64,000 nt of DNA from UBA2336 sp031395485 (GCA_031395485.1 JANNUS010000009.1:62001-126000), one strand, 5' to 3'. Numbered from the stretch's first letter, positions 8,423-17,429 are shown. A program made the numbers and translations. Notes: generated by a model not told the origin, from the letters alone.

Positions 8423-9866
8423 ATCCGAATACCCATCTCACTAATGTGAGCGAGGCAATCCAAACGATAATGATTGAGGCGATGTTTAGCAGAATGCCAG
8501 CACGCATCATGTCTTTAATACGAATATAGCCACTCGAAAAAACAATAGCATTGGGTGGTGTGGCAATCGGGAACATAAATCCAATACTCGCACTAAGGGT
8601 TACTGGAAGCGCAATAAGAATTGGGTTTATGTTTAGCCCTTGAGCAATTCCAAAAACCACGGGAACAAAAATATTCACAAGCGCAACATTGCTCATCATT
8701 TCTGAGAGTGCCACACTTATTATAATAAGAAAGAGGATAAACCAGATGTTATATTCGGTTTGCGAAACGATCAAGCTTCCGATGGACTGAATAATTCCGG
8801 TTTGGTTTAGCCCTTCGGCCAGGCATAAACCACCTCCAAAAAGGATTAAAATTCCCCAAGCCATATTTTTAGTGTCCTTCCACTCCAAAATAAAAATTAG
8901 TTGTTTTAGTTCTACAGGAATAATGAACATTAGCAAGCCGCCAGCCATGGCAATATTTGTATCATTTAGTAATTCCGTGCCTAGTATGTAATTAATGGCT
9001 TGTTGGAATATCCAAAAAAATGATGTGAGTAAAAAAATGGTAAGTACAAGTTTTTCTTCTTTCCGAAGTGCTCCGAGCTCCTTGAGTCTGGTTTTCAGTA
9101 ACTCATCCGATCCTTTAATTTTATCGAGTTTATTTGGGAAGAGGATTTTTGTAACAATCAGGTACGTGCTTGCCAGCAGGATTACGGTTATGGGAACACC
9201 CACGAGCATCCACTGGCCAAAAGAAATTTTCTGTTCATTGAAATCATTTAATAGTCCAACAAAAACAACGTTTGGCGGTGTGCCGATTATGGTGGCTAAC
9301 CCACCGATGGTTGCGGAATATCCTACCACCAGCATGAGCCCCAATGCAAAGTTTCGTTCCCCCGAAAGCGGCCCATTTTTTATTTCATCTTTATTTGGAA
9401 TAACGAGTTTGATAACGGATAGTGCGATGGGCATCATCATCATGGCTGTGGCCGTATTGCTAATCCACATACTGATGAAGGCTGTGGCTATCATAAATCC
9501 TAATATGATGCCGTTGCCGGTTGTTCCTGTAAGCTTAATTAAATTCAGCGCAATGCGTTCGTGCAGTCGGTGCTTTTCTAACGCCAAGGCGATGAAAAAT
9601 CCTCCCATGAAAAGAAAAATAATTGGATTGGCATATGGAATTGCAGACTTACTGATGGGCATCACACCCAACATCGGAAAAATGATTAGTGGCAACAATG
9701 CTGTAACCGGAAATGGAATAGCTTCAGTTACCCACCAACAAACAATCCAGGCAGCTAACGCAAGTACTTGGTAAGCATTCGGTGAAATAAATCCTTGAGG
9801 AATTGCTACGTATAGAATTATAAATAGCAAGGGTCCAGTAATGAGACCAACTCGTTTTGTTAGCAT
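8421..9866 (-). CDS. DASS (SLC13) family sodium:dicarboxylate/sulfate symporter
   Basis: 481 residues, strongly hydrophobic with about 11-13 membrane helices and two inverted halves. Both halves carry the family's substrate/sodium loops: TIGTPPNVVFVG in the first and ATPPNAIVFSSG in the second, each beginning with the Ser/Asn-Thr type hairpin of VcINDY-like transporters. It should import C4-dicarboxylates, citrate or sulfate with sodium at the inner membrane; the exact substrate cannot be decided. Its ATG directly follows the stop of the DUF4349 gene with no gap, so the two are translated from one message. Confidence 0.92.
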   Translation of the reverse strand: MLTKRVGLITGPLLFIILYVAIPQGFISPNAYQVLALAAWIVCWWVTEAIPFPVTALLPLIIFPMLGVMPISKSAIPYANPIIFLFMGGFFIALALEKHRLHERIALNLIKLTGTTGNGIILGFMIATAFISMWISNTATAMMMMPIALSVIKLVIPNKDEIKNGPLSGERNFALGLMLVVGYSATIGGLATIIGTPPNVVFVGLLNDFNEQKISFGQWMLVGVPITVILLASTYLIVTKILFPNKLDKIKGSDELLKTRLKELGALRKEEKLVLTIFLLTSFFWIFQQAINYILGTELLNDTNIAMAGGLLMFIIPVELKQLIFILEWKDTKNMAWGILILFGGGLCLAEGLNQTGIIQSIGSLIVSQTEYNIWFILFLIIISVALSEMMSNVALVNIFVPVVFGIAQGLNINPILIALPVTLSASIGFMFPIATPPNAIVFSSGYIRIKDMMRAGILLNIASIIIVWIASLTLVRWVFG

Positions 9867-10661
9867 TTATAATTTCCGATTTCTCCAGACCCGTAATCCC
9901 CAGATAATGCCAATCACTATAATAATAAATGGCCAGAGGTTTGCCATGAAAATGAAGAATGATAGAAGATTGTCCCAACCTTGCCGTAAGGCGCGAAATA
10001 CTTTAGTGGTAAATCCAAAGTCCGTTCCTATAGTTTCGTAATACGAAACGTTTAATGTGCTAAAACCAACTTGATTTTTTAGGTAATTCAATCGCCCTTC
10101 CATTGATTCAATCTCAGATCGAACATTTGCGATTTGACTTTCGATGGAAACGATATCTTGTACCGTTTTAGCCTGTTTTAATATTTCGCGATAGCGCTCT
10201 TCTAATTCCTTTTTAGTTTTTAACCGAGCTTCAATATCAATAAACTCTTCGGTAACGTCTTGTGTATTGATATTCTTAGATTCTATTTTCAGCGCATGTG
10301 GTTCGATACGCTGAATCAACAGATCAAAACTTTTTGCCGGTACTCTTATGGTTTGATTGTATTGAAGTCGGTCTCCATAATTGTTTTGATTTTCGGAAGC
10401 GACATAAGCGTTAAGCTCTTTACAAATAGCTTCGATTGCTACTGTTGTCTGTTTAACATCAGCGGTTTCAAAAGACAGTTCGCCATTTTTAATAAGTTTG
10501 CGCTCAAGAATGGGTGGTGAAGATTGCTCGGAATTAAAGGATGCAACTTTTGCTTCAGGAGTCATGGCCGCATCGGCAACCGCCATTTCGTTGTGGTTGC
10601 TTTCACCGCTACACATTGTAAAAAGCAACAATGGTAAAATGTATAATAAGTTTTTATTCAT
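9867..10661 (-). CDS. DUF4349 lipoprotein with C-terminal membrane helix
   Basis: 264 residues. The N-terminus is a lipoprotein signal with a lipobox-like LLFTMC|SG; the mature chain has a conserved first block (LIKNGELSFETADV), a central coiled coil with Glu/Lys/Arg-rich heptads (about residues 140-200) and a C-terminal helix (FIIIVIGIIWGL) followed by WRNRK. This is the DUF4349 architecture. Function is unknown, but such proteins are envelope-associated. It lies 29 bp after pgk and abuts the symporter gene. Confidence 0.85.
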   Translation of the reverse strand: MNKNLLYILPLLLFTMCSGESNHNEMAVADAAMTPEAKVASFNSEQSSPPILERKLIKNGELSFETADVKQTTVAIEAICKELNAYVASENQNNYGDRLQYNQTIRVPAKSFDLLIQRIEPHALKIESKNINTQDVTEEFIDIEARLKTKKELEERYREILKQAKTVQDIVSIESQIANVRSEIESMEGRLNYLKNQVGFSTLNVSYYETIGTDFGFTTKVFRALRQGWDNLLSFFIFMANLWPFIIIVIGIIWGLRVWRNRKL

Positions 10662-10690
10662 AGCTCAATAACGTAATACAGTTAGTTCTA

Positions 10691-11875
10691 TTACTCAAGG
10701 GCTTTAACACCGGGTAATGTTTTTCCTTCAAAATATTCTAGTAAGGCTCCTCCGCCTGTAGAAACGTAACTTACCTTATCCTCAACACCAAATTTTGCAA
10801 CAGCGGCTGCGGAATCACCTCCTCCAATAAGCGAGAAGGCTCCATTTGAAGTGGCGAGCACCACTGCATCGGCAATTGTTTTTGTTCCGCTTTCGAACTT
10901 TGGCATTTCAAAAACGCCCATGGGGCCATTCCATAAAATTGTCTTCGATTTTTTTATTACGTCAGCGAATACGTGACTAGCCTGTGGCCCAATATCCAAA
11001 CCCATCCATCCGTCTTTAATAGCATTGTTGTTAGCGATTTCTGTGTTTGCCAAATTATCGAATTTATCGGCAATGATAGAATCAATGGGCAGGTGAAGTT
11101 CAACACCTTTTGCTTTAGCTTTTTTTATCAATTCTTTTGCCAGGTCAAGTTTATCTTCTTCAACTAGCGATTTTCCAACATTTCCACCAAGTGCTTTAAA
11201 GAAAGTATAGGCCATGCCACCGCCTATGATTAGGTGGTTTACGATGTTCAGCATTTTTTCGATAATTAATATCTTATCAGAAATTTTAGCGCCACCCATA
11301 ATAGCCGTAAATGGTTTGGCTGCATTTTCCATTACCCTTTTGGCATTTGCAAGTTCGGCAGCCATAACATATCCAGCGCATTTTTCTTTATAGAATTGTG
11401 CCACGATAGTGGTGGATGCATGTGCGCGGTGCGCTGTACCAAAGGCATCGTTTACATAAATGTCGCCATGCTTGGAGAGTTTCTCGGCAAAAACTAAATC
11501 TCCTTTTTCTTCTTCTTTGTAGAATCGAAGGTTTTCAAGCAGTAACACCTCACCGGGCAAAAGTGTAGCTGAAAGTTTAAAAGCATCATCACCAATGCAA
11601 TTGCTGGAATATTTTATTGATTGCTCCAGGAGTTCTTCTATCTTTTTAAGTGTATGTTTTAATGAATACTTTTCTTCTGGCCCATCGTTAGGTCTGCCTA
11701 AGTGTGACATGAGTATGCAACTTCCTCCGTCAGTCAGAATTTTTTTTATTGTAGGAATTGTAGATCGAATACGGTTATCATCGGTAACGTTAAAACTCTT
11801 ATCAAGTGGTACATTAAAGTCGACACGTACTAATGCCCGTTTGCCATTGAAATTGATGTCATTAATGGTTTTCAT
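10691..11875 (-). CDS. pgk: Phosphoglycerate kinase
   Basis: 394 residues, normal for the bacterial enzyme, which transfers phosphate between 1,3-bisphosphoglycerate and ADP in glycolysis. Visible signatures: the N-terminal RVDFNVPLD block, the substrate arginine/histidine region SHLGRPN, FGTAHRAHAS, the hinge, the nucleotide-binding GGAKISDK, the WNGPMGVFE block, and the C-terminal GGGDSAAAV followed by STGGGALLEY. It sits 24 bp after a response-regulator gene that in turn follows pfkA, forming a glycolytic cluster on the minus strand. Confidence 0.98.
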   Translation of the reverse strand: MKTINDINFNGKRALVRVDFNVPLDKSFNVTDDNRIRSTIPTIKKILTDGGSCILMSHLGRPNDGPEEKYSLKHTLKKIEELLEQSIKYSSNCIGDDAFKLSATLLPGEVLLLENLRFYKEEEKGDLVFAEKLSKHGDIYVNDAFGTAHRAHASTTIVAQFYKEKCAGYVMAAELANAKRVMENAAKPFTAIMGGAKISDKILIIEKMLNIVNHLIIGGGMAYTFFKALGGNVGKSLVEEDKLDLAKELIKKAKAKGVELHLPIDSIIADKFDNLANTEIANNNAIKDGWMGLDIGPQASHVFADVIKKSKTILWNGPMGVFEMPKFESGTKTIADAVVLATSNGAFSLIGGGDSAAAVAKFGVEDKVSYVSTGGGALLEYFEGKTLPGVKALE

Positions 11876-11899
11876 TATTTAAAAAATTAAACTGGAATT

Positions 11900-12292
11900 T
11901 TAGTTGACCCAAAAATATTTATCAAGGATGCGTAGCAACTTGGTAAGGTCGAAAGGTTTGATAAAATGTTCGTTAAAACCTGCTTGCCGTATTTCAGCAG
12001 TGTGTTCTTGTGATGAAAAACTGGTAACGGCAAAAATCGGAATGCCATTATTGGCTGTATCGATCATGTCGCGAATCCATCGGGCTGCATCTAACCCATC
12101 CTGACCAGGCATCGAAATGTCCATTAGAATAAAATCGAATTTTGAGTTATTTAAGCTTGCAATTGCTTCCATGCCGTTAGAGGCGGTCGTGGAGGTTATT
12201 CCAACGGATTGCAATTCTTTTCTCATCACCAATTGAAGAACGGGGTCATCATCCACCACAAGGGCATTTAATTTGGTATAGTCTACAGGCAT
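11900..12292 (-). CDS. Single-domain response regulator
   Basis: 130 residues consisting only of a receiver (REC) domain. The acidic pocket VVDDD is at 12-16, the phosphoacceptor is Asp58 in FILMDISMPG, the conserved Thr/Ser is in AVTSFS, and the lysine is in FIKPFD. There is no output domain, so it acts by protein contact, like CheY, or as a phosphorelay intermediate or sink. No cognate kinase lies next to it. It sits between pfkA (52 bp upstream) and pgk (24 bp downstream), an unexpected place for a signalling protein. Confidence 0.93.
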   Translation of the reverse strand: MPVDYTKLNALVVDDDPVLQLVMRKELQSVGITSTTASNGMEAIASLNNSKFDFILMDISMPGQDGLDAARWIRDMIDTANNGIPIFAVTSFSSQEHTAEIRQAGFNEHFIKPFDLTKLLRILDKYFWVN

Positions 12293-12344
12293 TGATTGTA
12301 TTTATGGATATAGAAAAATAATAAATTTCACTGTATTTTCAGCA

Positions 12345-13439
12345 CTAATCCCCGAAACTAATACCTAATCCTTTAGCTGCTTGTACGATATAGGAATTTT
12401 TTTTCACCACATTATATTCACGGGTTGCCTCTTCGAACGAAACATAGGCAATGGTATTGTTACGGTATGCTACCATTTTTCCAAACTCACCGTGTATAGC
12501 CAGCTCCATAGCCTTCACTCCAAAAAGGGAAGCTAATACTCGGTCGAAGGCTGTGGGTGTACCGCCACGCTGTATATGCCCCAATACAGTTTCTCTGATT
12601 TCTGCCGGGCATCCGGCATCCTTCAATTGTTTTGAAAGTTGATACGCAACACCGCCCAATCGAACATGTTCGGAACCTTTTTCTCCAATGGAAGAAGTAA
12701 TGGTTCCTGCTTTTTCTTTTGCCCCTTCGGCAATCACAATGTTTACAAACCCACGTCCCCGTTTGTAGCGCGACTCAATTTTCTTTACTAGTTTTTGAAT
12801 GTCGTATGGAATTTCAGGAATCAGGCATATTTCTGCACCGCCCGCAATGGCTGTGTGAAGTGCAATCCAACCAGCATCACGGCCCATTACTTCCATGATC
12901 ATTACCCGATGATGACTTTCGGCAGTTGTAACGAGCTTATCAAAAGCATCCGTAGCAATTTGCACAGCTGTTTGAAAGCCGAACGTCATGTCGGTTGAAG
13001 AGAGATCGTTATCGATAGTTTTAGGAACGCCAATTACCGGAACACCTTTATCACACAATATTTTAGAAATTTTTTGAGATCCGTCCCCACCTATATTAAT
13101 TACAGCATCGAAATCTGAGAGTTTTTTTACAAGCTCATCCGAACGGTCGATAAACATAACTGAACCATCTTTTTGAGTTACCGGAAATTTAATCGGGTTT
13201 GATTTATTCGTAGTTTTTAGAATAGTCCCTCCTTTAATATGAATACCTGCCGTACGGTTACTGGTGAGTTTAATAATTTCCTGTGGATCATTGAGTACAC
13301 CATTGAACGCTTCTATACTTCCATATACTTCCCAGCCTTTCTCCTTGCGCGCTCTTTTAGCCACACCTCGAATAACTGCATTCAACCCGGGGCAATCACC
13401 ACCACCGGTTAACACCAGTACTTTTTTTGTAGTTGTCAT
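12345..13439 (-). CDS. pfkA: 6-phosphofructokinase (G104/K124 type)
   Basis: 364 residues, somewhat longer than the ~320-residue E. coli enzyme. The nucleotide loop GGGDCPGLNAVIR is at 12-24, GGDGS at 117-121, the catalytic PKTIDND at 139-145 (Asp143 as base), the substrate block MEVMGRDAGW and the effector-side GHIQRGG. By the E. coli numbering used for this family, position 104 is Gly (ATP type) while 124 is Lys (as in PPi enzymes). That is the mixed group III pattern, for which ATP is the usual donor. Allosteric control cannot be predicted. It is first in a run with the response regulator and pgk. Confidence 0.95.
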   Translation of the reverse strand: MTTTKKVLVLTGGGDCPGLNAVIRGVAKRARKEKGWEVYGSIEAFNGVLNDPQEIIKLTSNRTAGIHIKGGTILKTTNKSNPIKFPVTQKDGSVMFIDRSDELVKKLSDFDAVINIGGDGSQKISKILCDKGVPVIGVPKTIDNDLSSTDMTFGFQTAVQIATDAFDKLVTTAESHHRVMIMEVMGRDAGWIALHTAIAGGAEICLIPEIPYDIQKLVKKIESRYKRGRGFVNIVIAEGAKEKAGTITSSIGEKGSEHVRLGGVAYQLSKQLKDAGCPAEIRETVLGHIQRGGTPTAFDRVLASLFGVKAMELAIHGEFGKMVAYRNNTIAYVSFEEATREYNVVKKNSYIVQAAKGLGISFGD

Positions 13440-13511
13440 TTTGATTTTTTTTATAATTTGAAGCTCTAGATATTTCAGTTAGCAGACGGCAGGTTTTATG
13501 CCGACAATCAA

Positions 13512-14459
13512 TTATTGAACGGCTGCTCGTTGTAGCCGATCGTTGATTGCTCTTCCAAGTCCAATATTCGGAACACGTTCAGCTAAGATTACATCTACTG
13601 GAACCTTATCAAATGAACGGAGCGCTTCAAAGAGATTTTGCGCTGCCTCCTCCATATTTCCCGAAGATGATAGAATGAACTGAAAGGGTGAATTAAAATC
13701 TTTCTGAAAAGAAATGATACCCGAACGGTGTATGGGATATTGTTGAAGTAATTCTTCGATGACTCCAAGAAAAACCTTTTTTCCAGGTGCATAGTGACTT
13801 ATTAACTGACCAGGTGCTTTTGGGTTGGAAGCTGAGTGCGTCATCAATTTTACTTCACCAATGGTGCTTTCAATGTCCTCTATACTTAACCCACCCAAAC
13901 GGTACACAACGGGAGCTTCATTTTCAAAACCTACTATTGTAGATTCAATTCCAACAGTGCACGAACCTCCATCTAAAATATACTCAATTTTGTTTCCCAA
14001 CTGTTGTTCAACATGCTCAGGTTTTGTGGGGCTAACGTAGCCAAAGGGGTTGGCACTCGGTGCTGCCAGTGGAAAGTTTAATTTTTGTAAAAGCTGTTGC
14101 GTGAGCGAATGTTTTGGGCATCGAATTCCAACTGTTTCTAACCCTGCCGTAACAAGATCGGGAATTACATTTTTCTTTTTTAGCAAGAGCGTTAAAGGTC
14201 CCGGCCAGAATTTATTTGCCAGCAGTCGGGCTTGCTCCGGTATTTCTGTTACGTACTCCTCAGCCTTCGATAAATCGGCTACGTGAACAATTAGAGGGTC
14301 GAACTGAGGCCGATCTTTTACAGCGAAAATTTTTGCTGCCGCTACTTTATCGAGCGCGTTGCCCGCAAGGCCATACACCGTTTCGGTTGGGATAGCGACC
14401 AACTCATTTTGCGTTAGCAGCTGTATTGCTTTCTCTATATCGGTTCCAATTTCAGCCAT
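13512..14459 (-). CDS. Threonylcarbamoyl-AMP synthase (Sua5/YwlC type)
   Basis: Makes threonylcarbamoyl-AMP from threonine, bicarbonate and ATP for t6A37 modification of ANN-decoding tRNAs. I use the ATG at 14459 (315 residues), because the frame's earlier ATG at 14501 would overlap the promoter of a divergent small gene. The TsaC/YrdC domain occupies the first ~200 residues (LVAIPTETVYGLAG, KDRPQFDPLIVHV, LAAPSANPFGYVSPT), then a linker (APGQLISHYAPGK) leads to the Sua5 C-terminal domain. The two-domain length separates it from single-domain TsaC. It lies 72 bp upstream of pfkA. Confidence 0.95.
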   Translation of the reverse strand: MAEIGTDIEKAIQLLTQNELVAIPTETVYGLAGNALDKVAAAKIFAVKDRPQFDPLIVHVADLSKAEEYVTEIPEQARLLANKFWPGPLTLLLKKKNVIPDLVTAGLETVGIRCPKHSLTQQLLQKLNFPLAAPSANPFGYVSPTKPEHVEQQLGNKIEYILDGGSCTVGIESTIVGFENEAPVVYRLGGLSIEDIESTIGEVKLMTHSASNPKAPGQLISHYAPGKKVFLGVIEELLQQYPIHRSGIISFQKDFNSPFQFILSSSGNMEEAAQNLFEALRSFDKVPVDVILAERVPNIGLGRAINDRLQRAAVQ

Positions 14460-14466
14460 CAAATAA

Positions 14467-14496
14467 CTTGAATGTAGCGGGGTGCTATTATCTTTA
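14467..14496 (+). promoter_or_regulatory. Promoter of the 53-aa membrane protein gene
   Basis: CTTG at 14467-14470 and TATCTTTA at 14489-14496 are separated by 18 bp, close to the Bacteroidota TTTG / TAnnTTTG arrangement. The predicted start, near 14502, lies about 15 nt before the ATG at 14517. Confidence 0.55.
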
Positions 14497-14516
14497 GACA
14501 AGTAAATGAAATCGAT

Positions 14517-14678
14517 ATGAATAACAAAATGCGCTCGTTGTTGAAAGTCGTGGCTGTGCTTCTCGTACTACTGGCTGTACTAATGGAGCTCAGTATTATC
14601 ATTATTCCGGCATTGGCTGGAATAAAATTCTGGATGGTAGTAATTGCTTTTGGCTTAATGCTGATCAGTTCGCGATAG
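14517..14678 (+). CDS. Small membrane protein, 53 aa
   Basis: An ATG at 14517 opens 53 codons ending in TAG at 14676-14678. The product begins MNNKMRSLLK and has two hydrophobic segments, VVAVLLVLLAVLMEL (about 11-25) and a second one through FWMVVIAFGLMLI (about 27-50), ending in SSR. Positive charge at the N-terminus and a helical hairpin make it a plausible inner-membrane protein. A good Bacteroidota-type promoter lies just upstream, and the gene fills the space between the Sua5 and Nudix genes, overlapping the end of the convergent Nudix gene by 14 nt. I do not recognise a function. Confidence 0.68.
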   Translation: MNNKMRSLLKVVAVLLVLLAVLMELSIIIIPALAGIKFWMVVIAFGLMLISSR

Positions 14679-15213
14679 TGTCCAGTTTTTTGATCATTCG
14701 AAGGATCGAAGGATTGTTTTGGGTTAATGTAGGAATATCTTCGAGATTGATCCATTTCAAATCGCTCGATTCTTCACTGATTTTCAGCTCATCTTTTTTG
14801 GATGCCTGAAATAAAAACCGAACATCGAAATGAAAGTGTTCGGGAAAACCCTTTCGTGTGGGAATCGGATGAATATCTAAATCAAAAAAGCCAGGAGTTA
14901 GTTGTATGAGATTTGATAGCCCTGTTTCTTCATTGGCTTCGCGTAGAGCAACGTTCAACACATTTTCATCGCCATCAGCATGACCACCAGGTTGTAGCCA
15001 TTTATTCAGATTGTTGTGATGAATTAGTAGAACGTGGGTTCTATCTTCGTCTACTATCCAGGCCGACCCAGTAATATGCCCCGGAAGATGATCGCGGTGA
15101 TAGCACCCAGTTGATTTTAATAGCTCACGGAATTGAAGCGCAAATGGTTGTTCTTCCTTAAATTTTGTGGTGTATACTGTAAGCGCGTTAATCAGCGCTG
15201 CTCTCGATTCCAA
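14665..15213 (-). CDS. Nudix hydrolase
   Basis: 182 residues with a complete Nudix box from Gly77 to Leu99 (G-x5-E-x7-REANEETGL), the motif that binds the metal and diphosphate. The preceding LNKWLQPGGH and the strand pattern fit the ADP-ribose/NTP pyrophosphohydrolase fold. The N-terminal ~45 residues are helical and include CYHRDHLPGHITGSAW, a pattern seen in Nudix proteins of unknown substrate. The substrate cannot be assigned. The stop lies 14 nt inside the 3' end of the convergent 53-aa gene. It starts 2 bp after the small exported protein gene upstream on the same strand. Confidence 0.92.
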   Translation of the reverse strand: MESRAALINALTVYTTKFKEEQPFALQFRELLKSTGCYHRDHLPGHITGSAWIVDEDRTHVLLIHHNNLNKWLQPGGHADGDENVLNVALREANEETGLSNLIQLTPGFFDLDIHPIPTRKGFPEHFHFDVRFLFQASKKDELKISEESSDLKWINLEDIPTLTQNNPSILRMIKKLDTIAN

Positions 15214-15215
15214 TT

Positions 15216-15563
15216 TTATTGTATGATAAGCGTGACCTTATTGATTCGGTTGGCTTCCAGTTTTCCTGTCTGCTCACCGCCTCCGGAATTATCTTTGTCG
15301 CCTTTACGTGCTATTACATAATACGAAATAGCCTTCAACTCTTTGAACTTCACAATTCCCTTTTTATCGGTTAATCCTTCAGCTGCAACATTTTTTTCTG
15401 TTGCATAATCTGCTTCTTTTTCAAAAAGTTGAATAGTTGTGCCTTCTTCAGTATTGCCCAACTCATTTCGAACAGTTAAAGACAACTGCGTTTTAATAAT
15501 TTGAAAACTTAGCATCGCCACCAGAAAGAAGGATACTGCTAAAATTTTAATAGTGAGTTTCAT
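15216..15563 (-). CDS. Small exported Ig/transthyretin-like protein
   Basis: 115 residues with an N-terminal signal/anchor helix (IKILAVSFFLVAMLSF). The remainder has the strand pattern of a carboxypeptidase-regulatory or prealbumin-like beta-sandwich: LSLTVRNELGN, TTIQLFEKEADY, then GLTDKKGIVKFKEL and a final YYVIARKGD strand, plus a Gly-rich turn DNSGGGEQTG. Proteins of this kind are common, uncharacterised envelope proteins in Bacteroidota. It is packed 2 bp upstream of the Nudix gene, so the two share a transcript. Confidence 0.65.
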   Translation of the reverse strand: MKLTIKILAVSFFLVAMLSFQIIKTQLSLTVRNELGNTEEGTTIQLFEKEADYATEKNVAAEGLTDKKGIVKFKELKAISYYVIARKGDKDNSGGGEQTGKLEANRINKVTLIIQ

Positions 15564-15618
15564 ATTTTTTTATTTTTAGTGCTGTTGGTTGTCTAACCTC
15601 TCAACATGGTCGGACTAC

Positions 15619-17220
15619 TTATTTGATTTCTTTACGAATATGGTTAGCGGAATTTACATTCCATGCGTCTAATCTAAAAAAATGTTTCTGCATTCGTTTA
15701 AGGAAATCAGTATAGTCTCGACTTTCCTTTGGTGACCACACAACCTCTGCTAGGGCGCAGGCTCGCGGATAAACCATGTATTCGACATGGTCTGAAGTTT
15801 TCATGTACTCTGTCCAGACATTTCCCTGCGCTCCTAAAATAAATTTTGTTTCAGATTCAGAGAGCTGGGGAGGCAACGGTTCGTACGCATATACCTCCTG
15901 TACCGGTGTAAATCCGCCAAAAGCAAGCGGTTCAGTTTTAGTAGTATCTTGATAATGGTCGAGATAACACCAGTTACCGGGAGTCATGATCACCGGATGA
16001 TTTTGTTTGGCTGCTGCAATGCCACCGGCTTCACCGCGCCAGCTCATTACTGTTGCATTTGGAGCAAGGCCTCCTTCCAATATTTCATCCCACCCAATAA
16101 TTCGCTTACCCTTGCTGTTCACATATTTTTCAATGCGCTGAATGAAATAACTTTGAAGCTCATGTTCGTCTTTTAAGCTCTCATCTTTCATTTTTTTTTG
16201 GCAATGAATACATTTTTTCCAACTCGCTTTCGGGCATTCATCACCACCGATGTGTATATATTCACCGGGAAATAAGTCCATTACTTCATCGAGAACGTTT
16301 TCTAAAAATTTGAAAGTATTTTCTTTACCTGCACAGTACACATCGTCAAAAACCCCCCATTTGGTAGCGGCTTCGTAAGGACCACCAGTGCAACCGAGGT
16401 CTGGATAGGCGGATAATGCTGCCAAGGAATGACCCGGTAGTTCAATTTCCGGAATGATTGTGACGTGCCTGTTTGCAGCATATTGAATAACTTCTTTTAT
16501 TTCTTGCTGTGAATAAAAGCCGCCATATTTTGCACCGTCATAATTTTTAGGATTCCCTCCATGGCCAATCAATGTTTCTTTTCGATAGGCAGCAACCTCT
16601 TGAAGTTTTGGGTATTTTTTGATTTCAATTCGCCATCCTTGATCTTCAGTAAGATGCCAATGAAACCGGTTAAACTTATGGCGCGCCATCAAGTCAATAT
16701 ATTTTTTTATAAAATCGATTGAAAACAAGTGCCTGGCAACATCTAGATGAAGACCTCGATATGAAAAACGTGGTGCATCTTTAATTTCAACAAATGGAAT
16801 TTGTCTTCCGTTGTCGTATAGTAGTTGAATGAGTGACTGTACGCCATAAAATAATCCCGCATCGGTAGACGCCTGAATCAGCACACCATTGCTATTGACT
16901 ACCAGCCTGTAGCCTTCTTTTTCGAACGCCTCATTTTGTAGAACGGATAGCTCGATTTGGTTTTCCTTTTTTAAATCTGAAGTAAGCTTGGTGGATATTT
17001 TTGTATCCTTAAAATAAGCAACCAGAAAAGTGGCAGCCATGCTGCCCTCTTTAGAATGAGCAATAGTTATGTTGTCACTCAGTTTAAAGTATCCATTACC
17101 AGGCGTGAGGGTTACCGGTTTCGGAATAATATTGAAATCTTCAGCCTTATTCTTTGTGGTCTGGCCAGTACAAAGTGTTATTGATAGAAGGGTGAGAACA
17201 ACGAAGAAGGATCTTGTCAT
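15619..17220 (-). CDS. Beta-N-acetylhexosaminidase, GH20
   Basis: 533 residues. A signal peptide (RSFFVVLTLLSITLCTG) is followed by the GH20b accessory domain (about 30-150, beginning FNIIPKPVTLTPG) and the GH20 TIM barrel (about 150-490). The catalytic pair is Asp327-Glu328 in HIGGDEC, used in substrate-assisted catalysis; FHWHLTEDQGWRIE and PGHSLAAL are further family blocks. It should remove terminal GlcNAc/GalNAc from chitin or glycan fragments in the periplasm or at the surface. No T9SS tail is present. No other glycan-utilisation genes lie nearby. Confidence 0.95.
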   Translation of the reverse strand: MTRSFFVVLTLLSITLCTGQTTKNKAEDFNIIPKPVTLTPGNGYFKLSDNITIAHSKEGSMAATFLVAYFKDTKISTKLTSDLKKENQIELSVLQNEAFEKEGYRLVVNSNGVLIQASTDAGLFYGVQSLIQLLYDNGRQIPFVEIKDAPRFSYRGLHLDVARHLFSIDFIKKYIDLMARHKFNRFHWHLTEDQGWRIEIKKYPKLQEVAAYRKETLIGHGGNPKNYDGAKYGGFYSQQEIKEVIQYAANRHVTIIPEIELPGHSLAALSAYPDLGCTGGPYEAATKWGVFDDVYCAGKENTFKFLENVLDEVMDLFPGEYIHIGGDECPKASWKKCIHCQKKMKDESLKDEHELQSYFIQRIEKYVNSKGKRIIGWDEILEGGLAPNATVMSWRGEAGGIAAAKQNHPVIMTPGNWCYLDHYQDTTKTEPLAFGGFTPVQEVYAYEPLPPQLSESETKFILGAQGNVWTEYMKTSDHVEYMVYPRACALAEVVWSPKESRDYTDFLKRMQKHFFRLDAWNVNSANHIRKEIK

Positions 17221-17358
17221 GTATAACGGGCTAGTCTCGAATTAACAAAATCAAATGGGTTCAGGCAAATGTTTTTTTTATATCACTTAGATGAGTACGT
17301 GGGAAAGAAGGCGAGAATGATAAGCCCCCAATTTATGAATCGTATTTTTCAAACTCTC

Positions 17359-17419
17359 TAATAAGGGGATTTCTCAGTCGTCCTTACGCTCAAACCAACT
17401 CCACTTCTTCGAAATGACG
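17359..17419. repeat. Half copy of a palindromic intergenic repeat
   Basis: AAGGGGATTTCTC at 17363-17375 and CGAAATGACG at 17410-17419 match, in the same order, the right half of the nested inverted repeat at 31747-31854. The left half is missing here. The element sits in the 209-bp gap downstream of the large surface protein gene. Confidence 0.5.
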
Positions 17420-17429
17420 GGTTAATCAT

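Noticed and set aside
8995..9774. 259-codon plus-strand frame
   Set aside because: It lies entirely antisense to the DASS symporter gene, which has clear family motifs; the product is a low-complexity Ser/Ile/Met shadow without start signals.
17221..17358. Left partner of the palindromic repeat
   Set aside because: I looked for the complement of AAGGGGATTTCTC or CGAAATGACG here and found none; only the half element at 17359-17419 is supported.
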